Positions 47,673 through 57,625 of a stretch of 64,000 nt of DNA are shown here, one piece after another. Under the pieces are notes generated by a model that was given only the letters and a program-made list of their open reading frames with translations, made no database searches and was not told the DNA's origin. The first letter of the stretch is position 1. The number at the start of each line of letters is the position of its first letter. Both the position numbers and the translations under genes were made by a program. This DNA comes from Cardinalis cardinalis (Eukaryota > Chordata > Aves > Passeriformes > Cardinalidae): NCBI GenBank assembly GCA_014549065.1, contig JACDOX010000030.1, forward strand, positions 5,095,959-5,159,958, read 5' to 3'.

Positions 47673-49983
47673 ATATTAATATTGTATATTAATCCCGACT
47701 AATCTGATCTGTCTCATGGGCTGGTGGAGGCCTGCAGAGGCAGGGTCCCTGCAACCCCCTCAGGCATTGTAACTCCATTACACGTATCCTTCTTGCATGA
47801 GTTTACTGCTGCATTTGAAGGTGGTTTAGCTTGGAGCCCTGCAGGACTTTTGGGCTGCAGGCAGCTGAGTCTGGCAGTCAGAGCTCAGAGCAGGCTGCTT
47901 CAGATCAGCTGAAGCACAAATAGGAGAAGAGTTCCTTCTAGTCAAATAAGGTTAATCCCATTACTGTCAGCACCTCTGTGGTCTNGTAAACCTTTGCTCC
48001 CCTAAATGCCACCAAATCATTTGCTTGCTATTTGAATTGGTCACCCCTACACATGTTTCATTTGATGTCTGTGTCAGCTTCTTGTATCATTTTGTCAAGT
48101 CTACCTAAAGGAGATCAATGATAAAGAGGTCTTGTGGTTTTCTTCTATTTGCCAGGGAGTGTGCAATGCCATTCCGTTTACAGTGACATTCTCTGCATTT
48201 TGCAAAGACTGGGTGATTAATTAGCTGTGGATGTAACCAGCTTATAACCATAACCAACTGATGCTCTATGACTCCTTGTGGCCGTGTGTTTCAGTGGTGC
48301 TGAAAGTTGACAGAACAAGCAGAAAGACTGGGGAGCAGATTTAGTATGCTAAGAGAAAAGGATATCAGAAAAAATGTCAGATGGTTTTATAGATAGCTTG
48401 AATGTAGATCTATATATATCCATCAGTTGAATAAAAGTGCTTATGGTAGGTTGATTTTATTTATTGTAGACAAATTTGCCAAACACANGTTGGACACTGG
48501 GATTGACAAAAATGACAGAAGTGTTAGAAGTGAAAAAAGCAGGGGTGTATTGAATTTCCTAATGGTCTAAATGAGAATCTAAGTATTTGTGCTCTGCATA
48601 TTTTGCTTCAGCTTTGGCCCATCACTGTCCAGCCAACATACATCTTTTTTTTAGTTTTTTTCCATGTAGGTTATTTCTCATGCACACTTTCAACACTCAG
48701 TCCTACAAGCTTTACATATATGGACAGATACAAGCATGTAGATTTCATAAATATCAATAAATTCTGAGCTTATTGGTAAAACTGTGTGATATGGCTGAAG
48801 TTGCAAGACAGGAANCTAATTTTCTCTGGTCACTTAGTGCAGATGAANATTTTACATAATCCAAATGTGTCTGGGGCTTAGTATCGCCTTGGAAATCCTC
48901 ATGAACTAACTGTAGGGGAAAAAAAAGTCTAACAAACAAGAACCTTGAANAAAACTGTGATTTTGAAGGCAGCAAATACTTCTTCCCTATCCTACAAATG
49001 AAAACTTTACATGCTTTTGTTTTTTTTCAAAATATGCAACTTTTTTTGGAGGGAGAAATCAATCTTTCTCAAAAAATTAGGAGATGTATGTTGACAGCTG
49101 GGATGTGTGGACGTAGTGATGCTTCTGTGTAGTTATCTAATTTTTGTTCTGAGAATGTTACACAAAGTCAGGCACTCACCAATCCAGCAGAGGATCCAAT
49201 GCCAAAGCAAATTCCAGCTTTTAACGTGCAATCAGTTCTGTGGCTCAAGCAAGGAAGTAANTTATGCCCAGAATTGTTTTCCATGCACATTTGTCTACTT
49301 GGCTGCTCCTTCAGTCTTTGAACAAGTGCTGTTTTGCAGTCAATGGAGAATCTGGCCCCATCATTCTTAATAATATTGGAAGTATTTGTGGCATGGGATG
49401 TTTGGGTTTGCATCTGGGTTTTTATTAACATGACATGAGTGAAGGGCTCCTGTGTGGTTGTGTTGACTAGTGGGTGGGTGTCCACTTGAAATGTAGGTGG
49501 GAGCCTTGTTTGTGGNGGCAGGGACCAGTGACCTCTGCTTGCAGCCATGGAGTGTGGGATGAGCTGTCACCAGGGGTGGATTGAGAAGGTAGTGACCAAA
49601 CCTGTCCTGGCAGGCACCCAGGGAGGTAAGAACAGTAATGACCAGGAGCAGCTGTGTTTAGGAGAGCTTTTCAAAACAAGGAGATGTAAGAAAAGTCTCT
49701 GAGAAGCAATTCTGGTCTCAGGGAGCTCAGCCACGCGTCCAGGGACTTTGTCACAAAGTGGTTGGCATTTATCTGCTGCTAAATCAGCACTGCTGGGGAA
49801 GCCTCCAGGAGCCCCACCGCTGCCAGCCCCTTGCTGGAGGGGCTTGGGGCATCTGCCAGGTTCAGCCTTGCTCACACAAAATTCTTGTGAGTATTCCAGT
49901 GTTGTTCCTCTTCATCATCCCGCTGTTAAATAAATTGTCTTCCCAAAATAAAAAATAAAAAGGGAAAATTTCATATAAATTTA

Positions 49984-50008
49984 ATATTCAAATTTTCCTT
50001 TTGAATAT
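49984..50008. repeat. 9-bp perfect AT-rich hairpin
   Basis: ATATTCAAA (49984-49992) faces TTTGAATAT (50000-50008) across 7 nt. Stems of this size occur by chance in 64 kb. Confidence 0.7.
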
Positions 50009-50533
50009 GTATCTGCACAATTGTATTGCACATTGAGCAGTTATGAAACCAAAATGACCAATAAATAATGTTTCTGGCTTCTAACGGTTTAGTGGGGCAG
50101 AAAATNATTGGGAAAGCCAGTATTTGTTCAGTGAACAAAGGAGTTAAACTATTTAATTTACCTAAATGAATGAACACTGATAATGGAATTTTCCTGTCAT
50201 CTATTAATTCTCCTAAAGAGACTTCTAAAAATGATTGTAACAGTTTTATCTCTTCCATGCCATCTAAGGGTCAGACTGTGAATGTCATATACTGAGAAAG
50301 AGTTGCTGATATAAGTAATACAACTGACATTTAATTAATGTAACCTCACTGGCATTATTTTCATGACTACTGAAGGATCAGTCAAAGATTTTAGCCAGCT
50401 GCATTATATCCTTTTTATTTCAATTTTCAGATGCTTTCACTAGTGAGCCTCAAAACCGGAGCATTGTTAACTACTCATTAGTAGTTAGTCAATATTTGTG
50501 GAGCTCTAACTTATAGTCATAAAATATAATGTA

Positions 50534-50559
50534 GGAAGTTCTTCCTTATAGGAAGAACT
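50534..50559. repeat. Overlapping alternative hairpins
   Basis: AGTTCTTCC (50537-50545) can pair with GGAAGAACT (50551-50559). Its CTTCC half can instead pair with GGAAG at 50534-50538, so two mutually exclusive stems overlap. The stems are small and chance is a sufficient explanation. Confidence 0.65.
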
Positions 50560-50701
50560 GCTGTTCAACCTAATTATTACAGATTATAAGATTCATTTTT
50601 TTAATTGAGTGGCCTAATTAAAGTATCCTCCCCTACTTGCACTTAGAAGACTATATCTATTATCATCTTTTCTTTCTCCACTGCCCCTGTTCAGAATTGC
50701 T

Positions 50702-50722
50702 GAGGAGGAGGAGGAGGAGGAG
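50702..50722. repeat. (GAG)7 trinucleotide run
   Basis: Seven perfect GAG units. No frame with coding features surrounds it. Confidence 0.95.
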
Positions 50723-50819
50723 AACTGTTCAAAGTGGTCACTGCACTTGTATCAGTTGCCTATTCTGAAAATACCATGTTTTGACAGATTTTTTAAAGCA
50801 TTTTGCCCCCTGTTTTGGG

Positions 50820-51271
50820 AGATGATGGATGCGCCGTACAGATGACCTTAACACACGGCCGCACGCTAATACTCAGAACCGTGCTTTTGTCCGTCTGCAA
50901 CAATGGCTGTCATTAAGAAAGCTGAGTTTGCCAATATGCCCCCCTGTCCCAGAGCTGGACCCTTCCTGATTGGGCACCGGGAAGCATCATGTGCCTTTGA
51001 CTGAAATGACATGGAAGATGTATGGTCTGAGTGCTGTCCTCAGCACCACTGCTGTGATGCGAAGAAAACCACGCTGACCCAAACAGACCTGCGCTCAAAC
51101 AATGTCACACCAAACCAAGACAACATATTGGGAAGAAAAATGCTTGTAAACTGTGTGTGCTGGAAGATGTATTGGCCAGGCGGCCATAGGGCAATCTTTG
51201 AACTATTGAAATCTTTAGAAATATTGTTTAGTTCTCGAAGAATACTTACAAACCTAATTAATCAAGCATAG
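50820..51271 (+). promoter_or_regulatory. CpG cluster with two short ATG frames; candidate conserved element
   Basis: Seven CpGs occur in 62 bp (50832-50893) in an otherwise CpG-poor region. A 33-codon frame follows (ATG at 50903, TGA at 51002-51004) with a good start context: A at -3, G at +4. Seven bases later an 86-codon ATG frame begins (51011-51271) that is Cys-rich at its start (ECCPQHHCCD). Neither peptide is recognised and no splice or polyadenylation signals were assigned. A conserved noncoding element or a noncoding-RNA exon is more likely than a bicistronic gene. Confidence 0.25.
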
Positions 51272-52119
51272 ATGGTTATTTTCACTCTTTACATACTGCT
51301 TCTTTTTGGGACAAGAATAGGGCTGTCACATTTGTTTTGCTGACCACTTCCCAGGTGCTTGCTGGCAAAACCAGAGTTTGAACATACATTTCCACAGCAA
51401 TCATTAAATAACAGACTTAAGAGAGCTCCTGGCCTTCTCCTAACCCTTAATAGGCTTCAAAACCTCCTGAGTGTTTCCATTTTTCAGTTTGTGCATGTGT
51501 TGGGCTACAACGTTTCATTTTCTTTTTGGTTTGACATCATCAGAAGAGTATTTTAAACCTGACTGAAATCAATGAATGATGGAGCAGCTAATGGTTTAAT
51601 TTTAATGTCAAATCAATGGTATATGTTCCTTTCAAGAGATGTCTGGATAAGAAGTTCTGTATAAAACCTGTTATTACTGGTTTTTGGGGTTTTTTTCTCT
51701 TAAAGCTTCTACTACCGTCTTGTGGAAGCTGTTGGGAAATCCTCTTACCACAAATTCCTCTTGAATTGCGTATAGGCTGAGGACTTCAATCTCTGATCAA
51801 AACTCTGATTCTTTGGGCCCATCATCNTACTGGTTTCTAAATTCTGGTATCTCTACTTTTAGAGATCTCTTGTTTTTATAATAAATTTTTATTGGTCTCT
51901 ACATATACCATGCAGCTAAAGCCACTTAGAGTACTTAAAATNAATAACTTCTCTTTTTAAATTATTATAAAAAGTTGTCATTATCTTCAGTAAGGCTTGA
52001 AAATAATTTATACAGGCAGTAAACAATTTACGAAAATTTTAGAAGCTTTAAAATTTGCCTTAAGCTAAAATATACAGCAAGAACCATNAAATATTGCCTC
52101 TTGTTATAATTAAAATCAT
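51272..52119. other. Unique noncoding DNA
   Basis: AT-rich sequence with no gene or transposon recognised. Confidence 0.5.
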
Positions 52120-52257
52120 TGAAACAGCATTTTAATAGTTTTATTCCAATTATTTAAATATATTTAATACAAATTATTATTTTATACATATTTTAATGTA
52201 ATATATAGTAGTATATTTTATTGTATTGTAATATAATGTAATAGCATATTATATCAC
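52120..52257. repeat. AT-rich low-complexity stretch
   Basis: Almost pure A/T sequence with irregular TATT/ATAAT strings just left of the CR1 tail. It contains the left copy of a direct repeat (52162-52185) that reappears to the right of the tail. Confidence 0.75.
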
Positions 52258-52395
52258 ACCCAACATGGAGTGATTCNTGGGCTTGTCTTGTGCCAGGAGG
52301 TGGACTTAAGTAATCCTTGTGAGTTCATTCCAACTCAGCCCATCATATGATTCAATAGCTAGAAAATTGTAATTTAATACAAATTACTATTCTTA
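52162..52395. repeat. 24-bp direct repeats flanking a CR1 tail
   Basis: A 24-bp segment beginning ATTTAATACAAATTA at 52162-52185 recurs at 52372-52395 with about two mismatches, 210 bp apart, on either side of the CR1 fragment. CR1 does not normally leave long target-site duplications, so a segmental or slippage duplication is also possible. Confidence 0.75.
52264..52356 (+). repeat. CR1 LINE, 3'-end fragment (sense)
   Basis: It reads 'gtgattcntgggcttgtctt', 'gtgccaggaggtggacttaa', 'taatccttgtgag', 'ttcattccaactcagcccat', ending in a decayed octamer-like 'atatgattc'. It shares its order with the end of the CR1 at 56351-56906, so both belong to related CR1 subfamilies. Confidence 0.8.
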
Positions 52396-55300
52396 TATGC
52401 TTTATAACATAATAATCATAATAATATGCTCAGGTGGTCTGCTAAAATAAGCTATCATTCAAAAGGAAAGATACTTCAAATCTAATCTTGGACTTGACTT
52501 TAAATGAAGTTAAAAGCATGTGTTTGAGCTGCCTTCAGAGGCAATATTGTCCTGATTAAGAGATTACTCACTACAGAAATGAGAATCTTTATAACATTCT
52601 TCCATGTATTTGAAGGCAATGCAGTGAGAAAATATGGAACTGTTGAATGCACTCAGGAACTTTTGTGCNGTTCTAAGTGCACATAGTCATTAATATAAAT
52701 TGCAAGTTTGCTCTGACCTTTTTTTAAAGCACAGTTTGTAGCCTACTCCCTAGTAATATAATGCATGTATGTTGAACATAATAAACTGTCCATACAAAAG
52801 CATGTCCCTCCCAGTCAGGCTAGAGGAGGTGTGGGAAAATATTCAGCCGTTGCTTGTCAAGGTCTAGTGCACAGGAAACAGGAGCCTTCGCTGCTAGGAA
52901 TCTCCCCATTTTCAGAAANGAGTTGAAGTAAGCCATGCAAGCCCCCTGTTTTGATCAGGCTTGAATCACTGAACTCACCCAAAATTAAAAGCAAGTAGAA
53001 GAAGAGACAGACAGACAGGGTGTGGAGTTAAACTGTTGCCAGTAAATGGTCTAAATAAGGAGAAGGCAAATTAAGTTAAGAACATATGCAATCTATGATT
53101 CTGTCTGGATCTTCAGGGTTTCTGCATACAACCTGATTTTTAAGTAAGGTTAGCTGTGTGGATATATGGGCTGATTTTAAACATTCTGCTGGATTGAAGC
53201 AGGCAGCATTTCTCTCTCCCATCACTCAGAAATCTCCTCTTGGCATTTAGAAATTCATGTTCTTTCATCTATGAGAACTGGAAAGGCAGTGTTTTGATGT
53301 AAAAGAAATGAGAGTTACTAACTTCAGATTGGTGGTTGTTGCTCTGCTATGTAATGTTTGGGTTCTCTTCTCCACCTGTTTCAGTCTGTTTTAGAGGAGA
53401 TGACAAATGGGTTGTGTCATCGTGTCCAGGCCATTTCCAAGGCACCCCCACCCAGGGGTCTTCCCCACTAGGCTGAGGACAAGGAAGGACCCAAATCTCC
53501 TTGTACCCTGTGGGCCAGCAGTGGCACTGGATGAAAATGCTGCTGCCTTTGGTGCAAAAGCAAAGCTTCAGGAGGCTGTGGCTTGGTGAGAGCAGAGATG
53601 AGCTGCTCCCTGGGGTGTGGTGGGGCATTGCCCAGGTNAATCAGCTGTGAGAGAGCATCTGCTGGGCCAGGGGCAAATTGGTTCTGTGTTAACCCTCTCC
53701 TCCTTCCTTCAATGCACTCATAAGGATTGCTCTTTCAATCTCATCTTCAACAGCACAAAACTGAGCCTGTTTGAGATTTCTTTATATCAGCTAACATTCT
53801 GTAGCATAGTTCAGAAACCAGCAACCCCATTCATGACANTTTAAATGCAAATGAAAAACCTATCTTTAGAGTGCATTTTCCAAAGCTTGGAGCTCCTCTC
53901 CCTTTCCTCCAACATCAATTTAAATACTGATCACACTGGAAAAGGAGAATTTCTATCATAAGGAAGCTTNTATTGAGGTTAATGCAGAAGCAGAGGAACT
54001 GAGCTGCAACCCTCAGCAGTTTAATTGTGAGATGTTACTCCGGCTATTAGATGGCACAAGANGTTCAGGTCCCAGTGGCCTTATGATTCAAATGAAGTTT
54101 TGGTCACTGGCTCAGTACATCCTCCTTCAGGTGAGGAGGGAGGTGACTTTCTGAACTCACTGTGATAGGAAGATGGTCTTCCTTAGTGTCAGGTGGTCTA
54201 CAGGCACCATTTCATTGGCCTCTACCACTCACAAACCTCCTGCCCATGCCAGCTGCACAGGTTTTATGTATTTCTGTATTCCTGCAGTAAGAATAAGAAG
54301 TCTCTCTGTTTCTTTGTGTGTGTATGCCTGTATTTCATAGCTGCTGAGCTAAATCCTCAGTTATGTTTATTTTGCCATGAATTTGCTTAGTTTTTTCCAC
54401 ATTTGCCAGTGTCCTCTCAGCCACAGGTGAGGAAGGGGGCAGGAGCAGCATCCAAACCTGACAACATGAGCATCATGCAGTCTGGGTGGCCAAGGGTGGT
54501 GGCACTGCTGGCAGCCCGAGAAGCCCCAGTTTCCATGGCACTGAAGACATTTTCCAGCCTTTTTCATATTCCACCAAAAAAAAAAAAAAAAAAAAAGCTC
54601 GGGGCAAACACCTTCTTTTGCAGAAATTTGGCATGACTGTCTCCTTCGCTGCTTGCCTGTTCTTCCACCCATCTTCCCACAAAGAGGTTAATAAATGTTT
54701 ACTTTTTTTCTTGTTTCCATATGGTTTGTTCACAGGCTTTTGCTTGTGTGTGTATGAATGCTCACTTGCATTGACTGCTGTGAGGGAATTGTTCTACTAA
54801 TGCTGGCCATCTTCAAATCAATGCCTGCACATAACAACAGAAAGTGCCTCAGATGTAGTGGTTTCCACAGGACTATTGTTAGGCCTTTGTTAGGCATTTT
54901 TGAACCTAATAAATAATGTCAAAAGTCTCTATCCTAGCCAAAAATGTTCCCTTTGAAACAGTTCTAATAGTATTTTTGTTCTGCAATGTCTCCCAGTGTT
55001 GTGAAGAATTTGTGCCTCACAATAGGAATCTGGTATATCGCGTGCCGCTTTGCTTTTTTTTTATTTTATTTATTTTAAGATNTGAACCCTTCTTTCTTGA
55101 GCAGGCATTCCTAATTCTTTATATAAATGTTGTTTTTTCTTGAATAACCATACAACTTGGAACTTCAGTGCTGNAAATGCTACTAAATTTGACAAACCAT
55201 TGAAAGAACAAATCTTAATAATGATGGAATGAAGTGGAGGAAAGCAAATCATTGAACTTAATTGTAGGCTATTTCAGTGAATCTCCTTTTTGTTTTATTG

Positions 55301-56019
55301 CATAACTCATAATTAAATTATATCTAAAGTAAAATTTTAACAATTGATTTATGCACTGAAAAGCAATAATAACAATGGTCAAAGATGATCANAGTAGTCC
55401 CCTCTGGCTGTAATATCTATTAATCTAGACCATAATGACTATTTATTCTGGAAAAAACTCTAATTAGAGACTGTCTGTGATTCATTATGCCTCATATAGC
55501 ACATATTAGCAATACATTTCATCTGTCCTTAATATGAAGTATAACTTGTGGATAATATTCCCATTTCAGTGGTGCAGTAGTGTGCAGCAAATCAAGCTAA
55601 GAGAAGCATATTTGCTAGACATATTTTATTTCTNTGCATTTTACTTTGCTTATTTTAATTGGGCTCTGGGGAAAAATGTCAAAACCCACATTTCTCTGCA
55701 TTCATTTTCTCTGTGACACCAAAACTGTTGGGTGCTATCTGTATTAAAATAACTATTTATATTGTGGGATTTTATTTAATTATCTCATTTCACCTTAGAG
55801 ATAAAAAAGACACTTTAACTTGTTTTTTCACTATGNTAGAGATAAATGTTAAATCTACAGTTGGAACTGCTTATTTGTGGTGTTACATGGGTCTTAAACA
55901 AATTTTACTTTTGTAATTTTAATAGAGAATGAAACTCACTTGGGGCTTGATAAATCAAACTTCTAATACTGCCAGTGGAGTGGACTTAGATCTGTGTTAA
56001 TTTCTTTACAGCTGATGTT
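52396..56019. other. Unique noncoding DNA
   Basis: No gene was recognised. A 21-A run lies at 54576-54596. The segment 55390-55525 ('ctctaattagagactgtctg', 'attcattatgcctcatatag') has the texture of a short conserved element. Frames of 60-104 codons have no motifs. Confidence 0.5.
54576..54596 (+). repeat. Poly(A) run, 21 bases
   Basis: A pure A21 run follows a GC-richer 180-bp segment. No AATAAA just upstream, no target-site duplication and no recognised parent transcript were seen, so it is listed only as a simple repeat. Confidence 0.95.
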
Positions 56020-56350
56020 AGCAAAACCTTGGACGTCCAGAGGGCAGACTGTGGCCTGTTCAGGAGCATCTTTGGTAAAGTCCATTGNGAGGCAGTCCTG
56101 AAGAGCAAAGGAGTCTAGGAAGGATGGACATTCTCCAAGAAAGACATCTTAAAGGTACAGGAGCAGTTTGTCCTCACATGCTGGAAGACAAGCAGGTGAG
56201 GAAGANGATATAGTGACAAATGAGGGGGAAACTGGAGGGATTTAGTGCTTTCTTTGCCTCAGTCTTCAATAGTAAGATGAGTTGTTCTCTAGATCCCAAG
56301 CCCCTGANCTGAAATACAGGGACAGGGAGCAGAATGAAACCCCTGTAATC
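56020..56350 (+). mobile_element. Older CR1 body, left part (ORF2, before RT core)
   Basis: It follows remembered CR1 ORF2 sequence: 'gactgtggcctgttcaggag', 'gcaaaggagtctaggaagga', 'tggacattctccaagaaaga', 'ggtacaggagcag', then, after an internal deletion near 56195, 'agtgacaaatg', 'ctttctttgcctcagtcttc', 'agttgttctctagatcccaa', 'ggagcagaatgaaacccc'. It breaks off at about 56350 in the middle of a consensus phrase that resumes at 56907. It is degenerate and has no intact frame. Confidence 0.78.
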
Positions 56351-56906
56351 GATCACCAGTCAGGCAAAGGAGGTGATTTTCCTGCTCCGCTCACACTGGT
56401 GTGGTCCCCCCTTGAGCGTTGTGTGCAATTCTGGGCACCACAGCATAAAAAAGGCATTAAGCACTTAGAGAGTGTCCAAAGGAGGGCCATGAGGCTGGTG
56501 AAAGCTGTATGAGAACTGGCTGAGGACACTTGGTCTGTTCAGCCTGGAGAAGAGGAGACTGAGGGAAGGCCTCATCATGGCCTACAACTTCCTTGTGAAG
56601 GGAAGAGGAGGGGCANGTACCAATTTCTTCACTCTTGTGACCAGCAACAAGACTCAAGGAAAAGGCCTGAANTTTTGTCAGAGGAGATTTAGGCTGGATA
56701 TCAGGAAAAGGCTCTACACCCAGAGGGTGGTTAGGCACTGGNACAGGCTCCCCAGGGAATGGTCACAGCACCGAGCCTGACAGAAGCATTTGGACAACAC
56801 TCTGAGGCACANGGTGTGACTCTTGGGGTGCTCTGTGCAGGGACAGGAGTTGGACTCAATGATTCTTGTGTGTCCCTTCCAATTCAGCATAGTCTATGAC
56901 TCTAGG
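56351..56906 (+). mobile_element. CR1 3' end inserted into an older CR1
   Basis: About 556 bp comprising the C-terminal end of CR1 reverse transcriptase and the 3' tail. Recognisable peptide pieces are CVQFWAPQHKKGIKHLESVQ and RRAMRLVKAV, then, downstream, 'ggtctgttcagcctggagaa', 'gaggaggggcangtacc', 'gatttaggctggatatcagg' and 'aggctctacacccagagggt'. It ends with the tail 'cttccaattcagcatagtct' and 'atgactctagg'. It is 5'-truncated at 'gatcaccagtcaggc'. On both sides lies older CR1 sequence that is contiguous when this piece is removed, so it is a nested insertion. Confidence 0.82.
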
Positions 56907-57625
56907 AAGGGGAAATGGTCAGTGACCTTCTAAACCACTTACACATAAGCCTAGATGGAATCCTCTCCAGGGTACTAAGGGAGCTTGCAGAGGAGACCAC
57001 CAAGCCACTTTCCATCATTTACCAGCAGTCCTGAATAACTGGGGAGGTCCCCAGTGACTGGAAGTTGGCTGATGTGAGGCCAATCTNCAAGAAAATCTGG
57101 AAGGAAGATATGGGGAGCTCCAGGCCTGCAAGCCTGAGCTTGGTCCCCAGAAATGTCCTGGAGCAGATATTCCTGAGTGCCATCAATCAGCACCTACAGG
57201 ACAAGCAGATGGTCAGGCCAGCCAGCNTGGGTTTGTGAAAGGCAGGTCCTGCTTGACCAGCCTCATCTCCTTCTATGACAGGTCACCCACTTAGTAGATA
57301 GGGAANGGCTGTGGATGTTGTCTGCCTGGACTTTAATCCACCTTGACACTGTTTCCCATTGCATTACCCTGAAGAAACTGAGTGCTCATGGCTTGGATGG
57401 ATGCTCTGTTCAATGTGTAGAAACTGTCTGGATGGCCAGGCCCAGAGAGAGGTGGTGACCAGAGTTACATCCATGGCTGGTGAGTAGTGGTGTTCTCCAG
57501 GGCTCAGGACTAGGGCCAGTCCTGTTGAGGGTCTTTATCAATGGTCTGGCTGAGGGGATCCAATGTACCCTTAGTCAGTGTGCAAGTGACNCCGTGTTGG
57601 CTGGGAGCGTTGATTTGCTAGAGTG
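56907..57625 (+). mobile_element. Older CR1 body, right part (RT core, degenerate)
   Basis: It resumes with 'aaggggaaatggtcagtgac' and continues through the reverse-transcriptase domain: 'gggagcttgcagaggagacc', 'ctggggaggtccccagtgac' (TGEVPSDWKLAD), 'gtgaaaggcaggtcctgctt' (KGRSCLTSLISFYD), 'gatgttgtctgcctggactt' and 'gacactgtttcccattgc'. The catalytic FADD region corresponds to a CASD-like string near 57575. In-frame stops and frameshifts (for example TGA in 'cagtcctgaataactgg') show it is dead. The element is cut off at about 57625, before its own 3' end. Confidence 0.85.

Larger units (their letters stand above)
47672..50815. other. Unique noncoding DNA
   Basis: No gene or transposon was recognised. 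It contains hairpins at 49984-50008 and 50537-50559 and a (GAG)7 run at 50702-50722. The 126-codon minus frame at 49168-49548 contains N's and no motif. The stretch 49560-49870 is GC-richer without recognisable content. Confidence 0.5.

Noticed and set aside
47340..47702. Tyr/Ile-rich frames of up to 105 codons
   Set aside because: They are translations of the TA/CA and ATT microsatellites.
54396..54596. Possible processed pseudogene ending in A21
   Set aside because: No parent gene was recognised, and there is no polyadenylation signal just upstream and no target duplication. CR1 rarely makes such copies in birds.
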